DNA of 64,000 nt, taken from the NCBI GenBank assembly GCA_015847255.1, contig JADLZK010007780.1, forward strand, positions 62,001 to 126,000, given 5' to 3'. The DNA is from Hyparrhenia diplandra. Lineage: Eukaryota > Streptophyta > Magnoliopsida > Poales > Poaceae. Position numbers and translations under genes: made by a program. Below are positions 46,313-58,232 of this stretch, one piece after another; the first letter of the stretch is position 1, and the number at the start of each line of letters is the position of its first letter. The notes beneath the pieces were generated by a model. The model was not told the DNA's origin. It ran no database searches and worked only from the letters and a program-made list of their open reading frames with translations.

Positions 46313-46904
46313 TGGTCCGTCCCAAGAGAAAGTAGAGCGTGTAGGACCCCGCGACGGGATGTGGAGTGCCAGGCGGACCCCGCCGTCACGGGTCCTCCGT
46401 CGACCATGGCCTCCACCTCGAGGAAGCCGCCGGCCTCCAAGAAGGCGTCGGTGCGGGCAACCAAGCGTGCCAAGGCCGTTGTTCGCTACGGAGGCGGCGG
46501 CACGCCTAGGAGCAAGATCCCAGGGCGGGGTAAAACCCCCGCCGTCTTTCAACCAAGAAGATGGCCGCGGGCCGGGCGAGCAAGGGCGGTGCTTCCACGA
46601 GCAAGGGCAGGGGCAAGGGCAACGGTCGGCGGTCGGGGCAAGGGCGGGGCTTCCACGAGCAAGGGCAAGGCCAAGGCCAAGGCCAAGGCCACGGCTTCCG
46701 CCGGCAAGGCCAAGGCGCCGGCCGAGCATCGCACTCAAGCGCCTCCGGCGTTGGAGATCAGTAGGGAGTGCTTCGAGGGCTACACCGACCAGGCCGCCGC
46801 GGCGACGGGCGGCACTCCATGTGTCGCCGCCTCCCCGGGCCCAATTCAGCTCTAGCTTGCCATCATGGAGCAGCTGGCCCTCCCGGCGCCAGAGGAGGTA
46901 AGAG
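46313..46904 (+). CDS. Gene-like region carried by the CACTA element, low complexity
   Basis: A CT-rich leader (46200-46300) and ATG (MVRPKRK) are followed by TAG at 46333; the longest downstream frame (46361-46855) is basic with Lys/Ala/Gly repeats (KGKAKAKAKATASAGKAKA) and ends PGPIQL. Another ATG (MEQLALPAPEE, 46865) leads into a donor-like GAG|GTAAGA at 46898. A second diverged copy of the leader and ATG lies at about 49930-50080. It resembles a transcribed but decayed gene inside the element; no family recognised. Confidence 0.35.
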
Positions 46905-48920
46905 TTCAGTCCAACTTGATTTGTAGAATCTAGATTAGTTCATTTGTAGAATCAGAGTGCAGAGGTAAAGATTTGGCCAATGATGCATAATGATTTCAGT
47001 AGATGGCTACCGATTTGGTAGTTTGTTTGTAGAATCGTGAGGTATGATTAGGTAGATAGCTAATGATTTGGCCAATGATGTATAATGATTTCAGTAGATG
47101 GCTCTTGATTTGGTAGTTTCTAATTTTAGTAGACTGTTATTGGCCAATGATGGATAATGATTTCAAAGAGATGGCTAATAATTTGGTAGTTTCTAATTTA
47201 AGTAGACTGTTATTGGCCATGTGCATAATTTAGTGAATGCAATAATGAGATGGCTGCCTTTTATGTGAACACTAGTTCTTCTACCTAACTATCTATTCAT
47301 GTTAGTAATCTAATATGCTTGTATCAACCAATGCTCAAAGAACAATTGGGTTAGGATGGTTGTTTGGTGCCCCACCAAGGTTTGGCATGTGGTGAAGCAA
47401 GGGTGTAAGTAATATATGCATGGAAGGGTGTAAGGAATATATGCATGCAAGGGTGCAAGGATTATATGCATGCAAGGGTTTAAGGATTATATACATGCCA
47501 ATGCCAACATGCCAAGGGTGTAAGGATTATGGTGGCTAGGAATCGATCAACCCCTAACTCAAGCTGATGGCTGATCAGTGGAAGAATAGGCATATTCCAT
47601 GTTGTCCATTCATTTCTTTGTTTCTCATCTTCAATTAAAAGGCAGCCATTAGATATAAGAAAAAGGCAGACACCAAATTAAGAGGCATGTGTTTGATCAG
47701 TATTCATATAATTGATTTGCTTCGATTTTGCAGCGCCTAGGTGGTACAAATTGGGAAAAGCATTCCTCATCCTGGATTTTGCAGCACCGTTGGGGACCAT
47801 CCATTCCAACACTAGATCTAATCTAAGTGATGGCAGAGGATGGATGAGGCCACGGTGATGTTAGCCCAATGAGGACTCGTGTTTTTTTTACAACAAAGAA
47901 ATCATTATTTTCCCCCTATAAAACGGATGTTCCTTTCTCAAATTCATTATTTTACAGCAGGTAGTCATTATATTATCCTATGATATATAGAAATGTGTGT
48001 TTGGTATAATATCTGACTCTTTATGTTATCATATGATATAGCATTGTGTTTGGTGAGTAACCTACTATATCCTATCAAACCGATCCCCGCTTTCTCAAAC
48101 TAATAACATTGCTTTTGTTTAGACTTTCCAGATCTCTAAGACCGCTCTCATGAGCGCCATCACCGCTTTCTGGCCACGGAGCCGCTAAAACCGGAGGCTC
48201 GCCATTCGCCCTCGAAGGTCGCCGACTCATCGAACCGTCCGAAGGACCGCACCCGTTAAGAAGGTGGACGCCTTCGGCATGGACCTAGAGGGCGTCAAGT
48301 CCAAGGTTGCCCACCTCCAAAGAAAGCCTTGATGACGCCCGCCGCTGGGCAAGAAGTGACGGCCCCCCCTCGAGCCCATCCTCGCGAGACCCCCGCATGA
48401 CCCTCGCGATGACCTTTTTTGGTAGCCCACCGCTTAGTGGGCTTATTATTTTGTGAACAATGTGTATGTATTGCTGGCTGGATGGATGGATGGATGCAGG
48501 ACTGATCTTTAGATTAGTTAGTAACTTAGTATATGTATGTGGTCGCATGGATGGATGCAAAACACCTATTTATTATTATATATGTAGGGATGGATGAAGA
48601 ACAACTAATATTAGTGCTAGTGTAGGGATGGAGAACAACTAATATGTATTAGTACGTATATATATATTCAGTCTTTTAGCTCACTTTTTGTATATTATTA
48701 TTGCTGGTGTGTCATTGTGTTGTGATTGATCTTCCCTTTTCTTTTGCAATTGGAGTTTCTAAGTTCATAGTCAATTGCTCATTTAATTTAGATTCCAAGG
48801 CAAAACACTATTGTGTTAATTTTAAATTTTTCAATTTTATTCCTCGTTTAACAGGAAGAAACTCTCACAAAATTAAGGATGCATTGCTCATTTGACTAGA
48901 AGAAAAGAAAAAAAAAAAAG
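46905..48920. other. CACTA interior, intron-like and low-complexity
   Basis: TTTGGTAGTTTCTAATTT-type units of about 90 bp repeat at 46980-47220, and GCATGCAAGGGTGTAAGGAT-type units at 47400-47530. Sequence at 47880-48125 reappears in diverged form at 50485-50660. (GGAT)n at 48477-48496. No coding domain recognised. Confidence 0.5.
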
Positions 48921-49247
48921 GCGACTAGTGGTTTTTGAACTACGCTTTTCGAACACTTGCTCGGATGCAAAAGTGACCTAAATACCGAATGTAGATCTCG
49001 ATGAGTTATGAACTTTTTTCGTATTCATGACTTTTCAAATGGAGGCCGTCTAGGGCCCCAAAAACTCGCCCCGAGCCGTAAAAATTTGAAAATTCAAAAT
49101 TCGAGGCGCCGAAGTTCGAAAACCGAAAAGTTGACTCTAATATCGAACGTAGGTCTTGAAGAGACCTACAAAACACGTATTCATGACTTTTCAATTTGGA
49201 TCCATCTAGAGCTTCGAAAACCGGCCCGAAGGCGCCATTTTCAAATT
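48921..49247 (+). repeat. CACTA internal repeat, unit 1
   Basis: GCGACTAGTGGTTTTTGAAC... through ACGTATTCATGACTTTTC and TCCATCTAGAGCTTC, repeated at 49448-49769 (period 527 bp) at high identity. Confidence 0.92.
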
Positions 49248-49447
49248 GACCAACGTTTGACTTGGTCAAACCTCGCCTAAACGGAGCACTAAATGGCCTC
49301 GGCTGAAAAATTTTGAATACTGAAGTTGATAGAACTCGCCGGGATCTACATTCCATATATAGGTCGCTTTTTGCATTTGAGAAAGTCTTTGGTGAACCCT
49401 ACTCGCAAATCCACGTATCTCACAAAGAGTTTATGCAACTCTCGCGG

Positions 49448-49769
49448 GCGACTAGTGGTTTTTGAACTACGCTTTCCGAACACTTGCTCGGATGCAAAAG
49501 TGACATAAATACCGAATGTAGATCTCGATGAGTTATGAACTTTTCGTATTCATGACTTTTCAAATGGAGGCCGCCTAGGGGCCTCAAAACTCGCCCCGAG
49601 CCGTAAAAATTTGAAAATTCAAAATTCGAGGCGCCGGTTCGAAAACTGAAAAGTTGACTCTAATACCGAACGTAGGTCTTGAAGAGACCTACAAAACACG
49701 TATTCATGACTTTTCGATTTGGATCCATCTAGAGCTTCAAAACCGCCCAAAGGTGTCATTTCAAATTTT
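49448..49769 (+). repeat. CACTA internal repeat, unit 2
   Basis: Second copy of 48921-49247. The 200 bp between them are not repeated. Confidence 0.92.
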
Positions 49770-49899
49770 GATCCCTAGCTCTATCTACACCATTGGATGG
49801 ATGAGATCAAGGGTTGAAATGAAAGTGAAACCCTCCCTCTCTCTCCCTCTCTTTTCGCAAAATAAGCGCGTAACGAGCTCACGAGCGGCCGAGCTAAAA

Positions 49900-50660
49900 A
49901 TTTCGTGAACCTTATCCTATCATCCCACCTACCTAGCCCCCCTCCTCTCTCGATTCACCCGCCCTCTCTTCCTCTCCTAGGGTTTCCGCCGACGCCTCCG
50001 CCCACCACCCACTCCCCAGGCGCCAGAGCCCACTCCCCGGCCTCGCGCCGACCGCCATGGTCGTTCAAGAGAAGGTCCACCATGCGGGACCCCGTCCGTG
50101 ACGGGGTAGCGGGCCGCACCCCGCCGCCTACCGACCCCTCCTCCCTCCTCCTCCTCCTCCGGCCGTGAGCGCCGTCGGGTCATGGCGCGGAGTCGCGCGC
50201 CAGTGACCCCGTTCGTCGTCCCGCAAAGATCGACCTCGCAAGCAACTCAGGGCACCGCCGCCGCGACCCCGCACCACCCGAGCCCCTATCGATTCGAAGG
50301 CGACCCCGACCTCTCGCAAGATCTTGCCGCGCGGGCAACCTCGCCGCCATCGCTCCGGTGGCCATCCGGTATGAAATCTCCGTCGTGCATAACAGATTAG
50401 GTCAAGTTATCTCGTAGATCTTTAGTATAGGTCCTAATTTCAAGACATTGTAGGTCTTAACTTGATTTGTAGAATCGTGAGGTTTCTTTTACAAAGAAGA
50501 AATCATTATTTCCCCTATGAAACTGATGTTGCTTTCAAAAACATTATTTTTACAGCCTAGTCCTCCGTGATACAAAGACTGCTCGTCACACTTGGTGAGT
50601 AACTTACTAAATCCTATCAATCCGATGCCGCTTTCTCAAACTAATAACATTTCATCTAAT
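49900..50660 (+). repeat. Second copy of the CACTA gene-like module
   Basis: Leader CTCTCGATTCACC, TCTCCTAGGGTTTCC and GACCGCCATGGTC match 46225-46320. ATCATTATTTCCCCTAT and TTCTCAAACTAATAACATT match 47908-48106. It has diverged and lacks most of the Lys/Ala repeat region. Confidence 0.7.
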
Positions 50661-52770
50661 TGAGTAGACTGTTATTGTCAATGATGTATAATCCGAGGTG
50701 GTCGGGTTCCTTTATGTTGAATTCATGGTAGTCATAAAGCCATGGCTCACGCCCATTCCCAAGCAACCGAATGGTCACCGCCATTCGGATGGTCGGGAGT
50801 GGACGTAGCCATGGCTCCATGCCTACTATGAGCTTGAGAGTTGGTAGTTTATGCCGAGGCCTTTTGATTTGCAAAACCCTATTGCCGATGATGACATTTC
50901 GGCGTGTATCGTGAACTTAATGACCTCGAACATTATGGTGATCATGTTGGGCTTGTGAGGACTGGAAAGGTGAGGTACAAATGTGGTTTGTTCTCATTTA
51001 GTTCATCGAATCATCGAGAAACTTACATGCCTCGCCAGATTGGACTTGTGAGGAACCGTGAGCTTTCTTGATGCCCGAGGTCGAAAAGCTTTCGATGATT
51101 TCATGCCCTAAATGATGTCGTATTTGCAACAAGAGTTATGCTTTTGATCCTTATGCTCCAAGCCAAAACATGAATTGTGATGAAACCATTGTCCGAGTGA
51201 ACTGTTAACTCTTAATCATGTGAACTTGTTGGGGCTTTTGATCGGTTTGTTGTCATTTGCACGACGCTCTTTTGAATTATGGCCAATGATGCACGTAGCA
51301 CCTTTTGTTGTCGTCTTCACGGGTCGATATCGAATGTTCTAGCATCATCCGCAGTTATGCAACAATTGTGTTGTGTCAAACTCAAGCCGACGGCAAACAA
51401 AGTGGATGACTCAACATACTGGCAGACCGACAAGTGTTGACTTATGGGTGTCAACATTCATATACCGAGGCCTCTACAATATTGACCGAAATTACTAGAC
51501 CTATGATGCGAACTTATTTGCCATTGAACCCGTGGTTAACGTCCACTCATGCAACACTAGAGCTGATCTAAGTGATGGGGGGATGGATGTGAGCACGGAT
51601 GTTATGGTCGTTCAAAGCCGAGGCTAGCATACCTAATCCTATCAATATCTAATCCTACCTTTTTTTCCTAATCCTATCATCCGTAATCTTGTTGATCTAC
51701 TCTATATCCGGCCGTTTTTGTCTAATTGTCCACTATTATTTGGTTAGTTATCTCGATTATATATATATATTGTTGGTGTAATCCATTGCGTATCGAGGTG
51801 ATGGTGATGACATATGGAGTACATGGTGGCTACAAGTCACACATTCATTTGCAAGGTGAGTACATTCATAGATGATAGATATGTTATCGTAGCACTAGGA
51901 ATCGAAACCAGATTTTTTTTTTGACATGATTAAAATATACTATTGATTTTCATTACTTTGAAAAATTGCTTTAGAGTTACATGAGTTAATGCCATCAAAT
52001 GAAAAGTGTGATTCCATTAGTTACTATTTGCATAGTACATTTTCCCCGGTGACTTCATTATTTGTTTTTTTGTTTGCCGTGTCGCCGGGCCGGAACTTGC
52101 AATGGCCGGGCCGGAACTTGCAATGGCCGCCGGTGGGTTGGAACACGTATGGTGCAGAACTTGGTGCTTGCAGTTGGCTACAACTTGGCCCTAGATATTG
52201 GAATTTATTTAGTTGGTCGATCATTTTCTTTTAAGTTTTGTTGTATGTTAGTATGAAACATATGTTCGGAACAAGCACTTTTGTATGGTCATTATGGTAA
52301 TATAATTGTTTTTGTGGTTTATTATTATCCCTATTATTATTGTTTCAATTTGGTTGGGCCCCTAATATGGGCCTGGACCCTAAAATGTGGCCTCATAATA
52401 TGTGATAAATTTTTCTAACCATGGTTAACTATCTATACATGATGATGCCTTCTTATCGTCACAAAAACCAAAGATAACCGACCTCTTAACCATGGTTAAA
52501 ACACTATATATGACACAAGATTGTATTACAAGACGCGTTGACCCGTGTCACAAAATGTAGTATTATATGACGAAAAGTAGAGGTAGCGTCACATAATGTT
52601 TTGATGTTTTGTGACGTAACACCCAAACTCGCCACGTTGGACATTTTGTGACGCCGATTATATGACAAAACCCATGACGGACGGATTTCATCTTAACTAT
52701 ACTTTTTGTGACACATTTGGGCTATACATGACAAAATTCATTTGTCTTGGAATGTCGATTTCTTGTAGTG
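50661..52770. other. CACTA right interior and subterminal region
   Basis: No intact frame above 90 codons. A 21-bp tandem pair GGCCGGGCCGGAACTTGCAAT lies at about 52085-52126. The last 350 bp carry the subterminal TGTGACG words. Confidence 0.5.
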
Positions 52771-52773
52771 TGT

Positions 52774-53408
52774 TCAAAAAAAAAGCAAGCAACAAATAGC
52801 GTGTCACACTTCTCAAAAATATTTTGTAAATTTCGAGAGTAGAACTATTACCCACACAGGGTCTCGCCTAACACATATGAAGTGGTAGCATTAGCACATA
52901 AGCTTAAGGGCCCTTACGTGCCTAATTCTTCATGTTTAGCATCTAGCTACCAGTTAGCGTGGTGTTACTCATTTTTCGGAGATCTTGGTTTCTCGATCGG
53001 TTTGCTTTTGAGGGGACGAGAGCTACAAGTCGAAGATTCGAAAAGAATTTGTCGAGGCTCCTATTCATCCCTCTCTAGTCGCCTTTTCAGGTCCTTCATA
53101 TTCAATTTACAAAATGTTGGGCTAACAGCCAAGCCACGGTAGAGAGATTTTCTTTGCAATTTATCGATCTGCCTTGTTTAGTTGGCAAAAACTTGGAAAA
53201 AGCACTATTGCAACTCTTGTAGTACTTTCGTTTGTTTGTGGTAAATATTATCCTATCATGGTGTAACTAGGCTTAAAATATTTGTCTCAGAATCTACATC
53301 TAAACTATGTAATTAGTTATTTTATTTACCTACATTTTCATACTCGAATATATATCTTTTGGTGTATTTAATGTGATGTGATGGGGAGAGAGTGGAAAAA
53401 CTTGGAAT
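52774..53408. other. Intergenic right of the CACTA
   Basis: Starts with the right half of the split tandem unit (52774-52860), then sequence sharing GCATTAGCACATAAGCTT (52888-52905) with the junction at 40225-40242. No gene seen. Confidence 0.4.
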
Positions 53409-53411
53409 TTA

Positions 53412-53648
53412 GGGCATTCACAATGATAATAGCTAGTGCTAGCTACGAACCTATTGACGTGGAGGTGAGAGACAACAACAAAGACTATTTTATGTTATTA
53501 GACCCACATGTTCCTCTCATATGTTCTTGGGCTATGTAAAATAGTCTAGCTATTTGCATGTAGCTTGTGACTAACTACACTATCTCCTACTTTTTTCTTG
53601 CATCGTCACATCTGGGCTAGCCCAAATAGCTAACCATTGAGAACGGCC
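53412..53648. mobile_element. Tourist-type MITE, TTA TSD
   Basis: TSD TTA at 53409-53411 and 53649-53651. Ends GGGCATTCACAATG and CCATTGAGAACGGCC pair imperfectly; inner AATAGCTAG / AAATAGCTAACC also pair. Non-coding, 237 bp. Confidence 0.82.
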
Positions 53649-53651
53649 TTA

Positions 53652-54598
53652 GAGGGGAACTATTGTTGCACCTGCACGACACAAGTGTCAGAGTTTCTTA
53701 CATATCCCCTGCCCTGCTCCCATCCTGCGCGGCCATCTCCACTCGTCCACTTGTCCACCGGGAATGCAGTTTCTCCTTCTACGGCGTGACCTTGGTCCGG
53801 CTCAAACATCAGATCCCCTAGCAGGCCCCAGTCACCCGGGTAACTACTCCTCGGTCACAAAATACAATTCATTTCGGTTTTTACATATATATTTTTTAAC
53901 ATGACATAAGATATATCTAGGTGTATAATATTATCTATGAATCTAGAAAAAGAAAAAGTATTTTTGAAATGGAGCAAATACTCGTTGGGGAACACCGGAT
54001 GCCCAACGGGGCTCCCCAGAAGCATGGGGCGTTGAGACTATCTGCACTGACAACCTGTAAAAGTCTCGGTAAATGTTTTTACAGAAAAAAACAGCTGTAG
54101 CGTTGCCTGGTAAAAGGCCACCTCATCCGGCATGGCTTCGTGCCTCCGGGAAATATGCCGGGGTAGCGTCCTCCCGGTACCGGCCGCAAGCCCCACCACG
54201 CGCGCGGGAGGGAGCATGCACGAAGGCAGCAGCATGAGAGAGAGTGCATGCGGCTCTGACATTAGCAGGCGAGTCCCACTAGTTTAAGGAGCTAAAAGCG
54301 GTTATAACTCACAAACTAAAAAACTAAAATTAAGTTTCGATTACACTATTAAATTCGTTTCAATAAATTCTTTAAAACTAGATCTCACATGGATATATTT
54401 AGATAAAATTACAAGTGGACCTCACATGTAGTACTTGATATAGAGTAGAGATATAAAGGAATGATGAGTGCAGGAGAAGGTGCTGTAAAGAAGAGGACGT
54501 ATAGAGGGAGTAAATAGAGGAATATGAGTATGAATAGTCTGATAAAGGACATCCGAAGCATGTGGCTATTAATCTGGCTTGGACCTATATTCATTCTC
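53652..54598. other. Intergenic, no gene seen
   Basis: No ORF with family similarity and no bounded repeat found. Confidence 0.4.
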
Positions 54599-55042
54599 TA
54601 AGGCTGTCTCCAACAGCATACAGAGACCTATCTCTATATTGGGGTGTGCACGGTAAATGCAATGCCGACCCAGAAACTTTGATCTCCAACGGCCAAGGCG
54701 AACGAGGAGCCCCTGCGCCGCCCGCGTCCCTACCACATCCATGGAGCTCCCGCAGAGCTCCGCAAGCTCTCTAGCCGGGGTCACGGCCCAAATTCTCCAC
54801 CAGCTTCTCCTTCTCTCCATCGCCCTGAGCCTCCATCGCCACGAACCGCCCTCGCCGCCCGCCACGGCCAAGTGCCAGACGCCGCTATCGCGGGGCCTCT
54901 CCATGGCCTTCATGTGCACGGCACTTCGATCTAAACCATAGCGGCAGCTGCTTCCTCGCCACGGCGCCGCCCAGTGCCTTCGCGTCGTTCGCCACCTCAC
55001 TGGCGTGGCCCCATCATGGCGCGCTACGTTGGCCTGCTTGAA

Positions 55043-56053
55043 AGGTCTCATTTTTCTTGTCATTCTTCTTTCTTGCTTTCTTGATGCCCTTCTCATCTTC
55101 ACTATCATATGGGCACTCGGTAATAAGATGACAATCATCATGGCATCGAAAGCACTTCATGTTGCCTTCATTCTTGCCACCCTTCTTCTTCGGTGTGTGT
55201 TTCTTCTTCTTCTTGAAGATGTAGCTCTTCTTCACATATTTTCCCAATTTCTTGATGAAGAGAGCCATGTGCTCATCAATCTCACTTCCACTACTAGAAG
55301 TGCCTTCTTCTTCATCGCTGACTCTTCCTTCTTGCTCTTGCCCTTGGATGATGAACTTGCCTTGAGTGCCAAGCTCTTCTTGTCATCTTTCTTGTCCTCA
55401 TCCTTGGTCTTCTTGTTAGCCTTGTTGATGAGCTCTTGCTTCTTTTTGTCATCTCTATAGGAGTCATCGGTCATGACTTCATCAAGCAATTGGTTGGGAG
55501 TCAAATCCTTCAAACTTGTCCTCACTAGCATGGTGATGAACAACCCAAACCGTTTGGGCAAGCATCTCAAGAACTTCATGTTGAAGGTCTTGTCCTTGAT
55601 CTCTTCTGAAAGTGAGTTGAGATCATTCACCAATACTTGCATACGGTGAAACATCTCCGGCACACTTTCATCTTCTTCCATCTTGAAGCTATTAAATTGC
55701 TCAAGCTTTATATAGGCCTTTGCTTGCTTGACGCCTTCGGTGCCCTCATAGCACTCTTCTAGCTTCTTCCATATGTCATATGCAATCTCAATTGACTTGA
55801 CTTGCTCAAACACTCTATCATTGAACGACTCATGGAAAGCGCTCACGGTAATGTCATTAGCTTGAAGCTTCTTTTCTTCAAGAGGTGTTGGTTGCTCTTT
55901 GTTTGCCACCTCGAACTTGGCCTCGGTCACCTTCCACACTTCTCTATTGATTGACTTGAGGTGTGCGGTCATCTTCACCTTCCAATAGGCAAAGTTGGTG
56001 CCATCGAAAGGAGGCGCCTTCTTGGTGTTGTTGATATGCATACTCAACGTCAT
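55043..56053 (-). CDS. Copia gag (UBN2/DUF4219 type) with CCHC zinc knuckle
   Basis: ATG at 56053 (MTLSMHINNTKKAPPFDGTN). Typical gag blocks follow: FAYWKVKMTAHLKSI, AYDIWKKLEECYEGTEGVKQ, FHRMQVLVNDLNSL, FLRCLPKRFGLFITML and a Lys-rich tail. After one frame change near 55250 a CCHC knuckle CFRCHDDCHLITEC follows (about 55113-55154). Gag packages element RNA in virus-like particles. Reading continues into the truncated left end, so protease and RT are absent. Confidence 0.92.
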
Positions 56054-56095
56054 TTTGTCACCGTAGGTTGTTAAGCCTTCTAAATACGGTGCCTC

Positions 56096-56108
56096 GGCTT
56101 TGATACCA
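56096..56108 (-). promoter_or_regulatory. Copia primer binding site
   Basis: Minus strand TGGTATCAAAGCC, two bases inside the LTR end, close to the initiator tRNA-Met complement TGGTATCAGAGCC used by plant copia elements. Confidence 0.88.
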
Positions 56109-56110
56109 CT

Positions 56111-57887
56111 TGAAAGGTCCTAATGGCTAGAGGGGGGGGTGAATAGCCTATTAAAAATTCTTGCAACAACACTAACAAGCCGGTTAATAAATAAGATGGC
56201 GAAGCAAACTTAGCGGTGCTACGAACTAGATATGCATGCCACAAGTCAATTCTATTGTCTCTAATCACAAGAAATAGCTAGGTCGCTAATTTACTCCTAG
56301 GTGAATTAGTTATACAAGCTAATATATCACTAGGAGCTACACAAGGTGAACAAGGTAACTAGCTAAGCAAGCTACACAATATGAGCAAGGTATGAACTAA
56401 AACAACTATGACTACACAAGCTAAGCAATATAAGCAAGGTAAATACAAGAGAGGAGGCTCCTCGATATACCGACGGTGTAGTGTAGAGGATGTCATAGCC
56501 AATCACCGGGTCAATGAAATCTCCAACGAACACAAGACAATTGACACGATGATTTTTCACCGAGGTTCACGTGCTTGCTGGCACGCTAGTCCCCGTTGTG
56601 GCGATACACTCACTAGATGTTCCACAAGCTTAATGGCCGGTGCCCAATCCCCGGTGGGAGCTCAATGAAACAATCACTAGAGAGGATTCACAAGCCACGA
56701 GCAATCCACTAGTGCTCCTTTCGCGAATCTCCCGCGGGGTAAGGAACGACCCCTCACAAATCCACCGGTGTGGCCTCGAACAAGCTCCAATCGAGCTCAA
56801 CACCGCCTCAACCTCCAAGCCGCTAGGGAACCAAGCAAATTCCCAAGAGAAAAAATTTTGTAGCTCCTCCAAGGATGAAGTGCCTCTAGATGCAAGCAAT
56901 CAAGCAAATGCACTTCTATCTCTCTCAATCTCACCCAAGATTCGAAGTTAGGATGAAGAGATGAGTGGAGTGGAGTCTCACAAGCTCACAAGTGTATAGG
57001 AGTGTTAAAATGTGCAAGAGAGACCTCATGTACTCGGCCAACCAAGTATATATATAGAGCCCACTCAAAAAGGTAGCCGTTGGGGGTTTCGCGTGTCGGC
57101 CGGACTCGTCGACCGGACGCACTGGTCCTGGCCGAAGTCGGCCCGGCCGCAGCCGACCGCGGCGTCCGTCACAAGAGACAACGCCCCTAGCACACAAACC
57201 GACAAAGACCGAAAGTGTGCTTCCGGCCAATGCGCGCCCGGTCATGACCGGATGCTTCCGGTCCATGCGCGCGTCCGGCCGACCCTTCAAGTTGAGCTCG
57301 AAAAACATGCTCTCGGAATTCGACCGGACCCGGTGACCGACGCTTCCCGGCCGGGGAGGCGTGCGGGTCGTCATTTGCCCGGTCGACGCTTTTCGCGAAG
57401 TTTCTTCATTTTGTTGTCGCCTTCGCTTCAACCTTGCTTCGCCTCTAGCCACAAGTTGCCAACACGTCGAAGATGATCTCAATATCATGTATGTTAGCAT
57501 GTCCCGATCGACAGGGCAAGAACGGTTAGTGCTCTCTTGTTTATATGTAGTATGCAAGTCAAATGGACCCGTAAGCACTTCACCAAAGGATTAGTCGCGC
57601 ATCCCCTCTTGATAGTCGGCTATCTATCCTATAATGTGATCACACTCTCTATAATGTCTTGATCACCGAAAGAAAACCCTATCAAGTTATACCTTTGCCT
57701 TGATCTTGGGTTCCTTCCAAACCGACAATCCGAAGCTTGACGATCCATCATGTCCATCATCATCGCCCATGTTCATGATCATCATGCTCCACGCCATCCG
57801 GCAATCTTATCTCTTAAGTCACACTTAGAGCAAAGGATTAGCATAACAAGTGTGTCATCAATTTCCAAAACCAAACATGAGATTTCA
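56111..57887 (-). mobile_element. Copia 5' LTR
   Basis: Terminal TGAAA...TTTCA. On the minus strand a TATA box (CTCTATATATATAC) lies at about 57047-57060. Contains CCTAATGGCTAGAGGGGGGG typical of this grass copia LTR group. 1777 bp. Confidence 0.88.
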
Positions 57888-58232
57888 CTGCCGCTCCGCC
57901 CTCAGCCCCACGCGGACGCCGACGATAAGCGGCGCCGCCGGGTTGGGATGCCCCGCTACTGTGTCGCCGGCGGAGGAGGCGTGGGGCAGCCCCGCTGCAG
58001 GTCACCGGCGAGTGAGCTGGTTGTGCTATCGCGGTCGCCGAGGACTCGCGCGGCATGGAAGCCCCACCGTAGATCGACGGCGCCCGTATGGGTCGAGGAG
58101 AGAGAATTGGCAAATTTGGCTTCTCTTTCCGAGGATGCGATTTGAGTCATTGTTTGCATATGCCGTTGAGGGGCGTTTTTCGTGGCAAGGATGCATTTTG
58201 GCTCAATGCCTCTCTTGTTGGAGATAGCCTAA

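Larger units (their letters stand above)
45712..52770 (+). mobile_element. 7.06-kb CACTA (En/Spm-type) element
   Basis: Ends CACTACAAGAATATCGA and TCGATTTCTTGTAGTG; TSD TGT at 45709-45711 and 52771-52773. Subterminal words such as TTTTGTGACG/CGTCACAAA and TATATGAC recur in the first and last 350 bp. No transposase (TNPD-like) domain recognised. The middle consists of duplicated modules, including a repeated gene-like 5' region and a 330-bp repeat pair. Orientation given as + only by the gene-like exon. Non-autonomous, and large for that class. Confidence 0.92.
55039..57887 (-). mobile_element. Ty1/copia element, internally deleted, one LTR intact
   Basis: The intact LTR lies at 56111-57887, next to a primer binding site and a gag gene read leftward. 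The left LTR is reduced to about nine bases (TGAAAGGTC at 55039-55047), after which gag sequence starts. TSD CTGCT (55034-55038) and CTGCC (57888-57892), 4 of 5. Pol is missing entirely, so it is dead. Confidence 0.85.
54602..58229. mobile_element. PIF/Harbinger-like element, TAA TSD, split by a copia insertion
   Basis: TSD TAA at 54599-54601 and 58230-58232. Ends GGCTGTCTCCAACAG and TGTTGGAGATAGCC pair over about 14 bases. Removing the nested copia (55039-57887) leaves about 780 bp of GC-rich non-coding DNA. No transposase. Short TIR and 3-bp TSD make the superfamily call likely but not certain. Confidence 0.7.
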
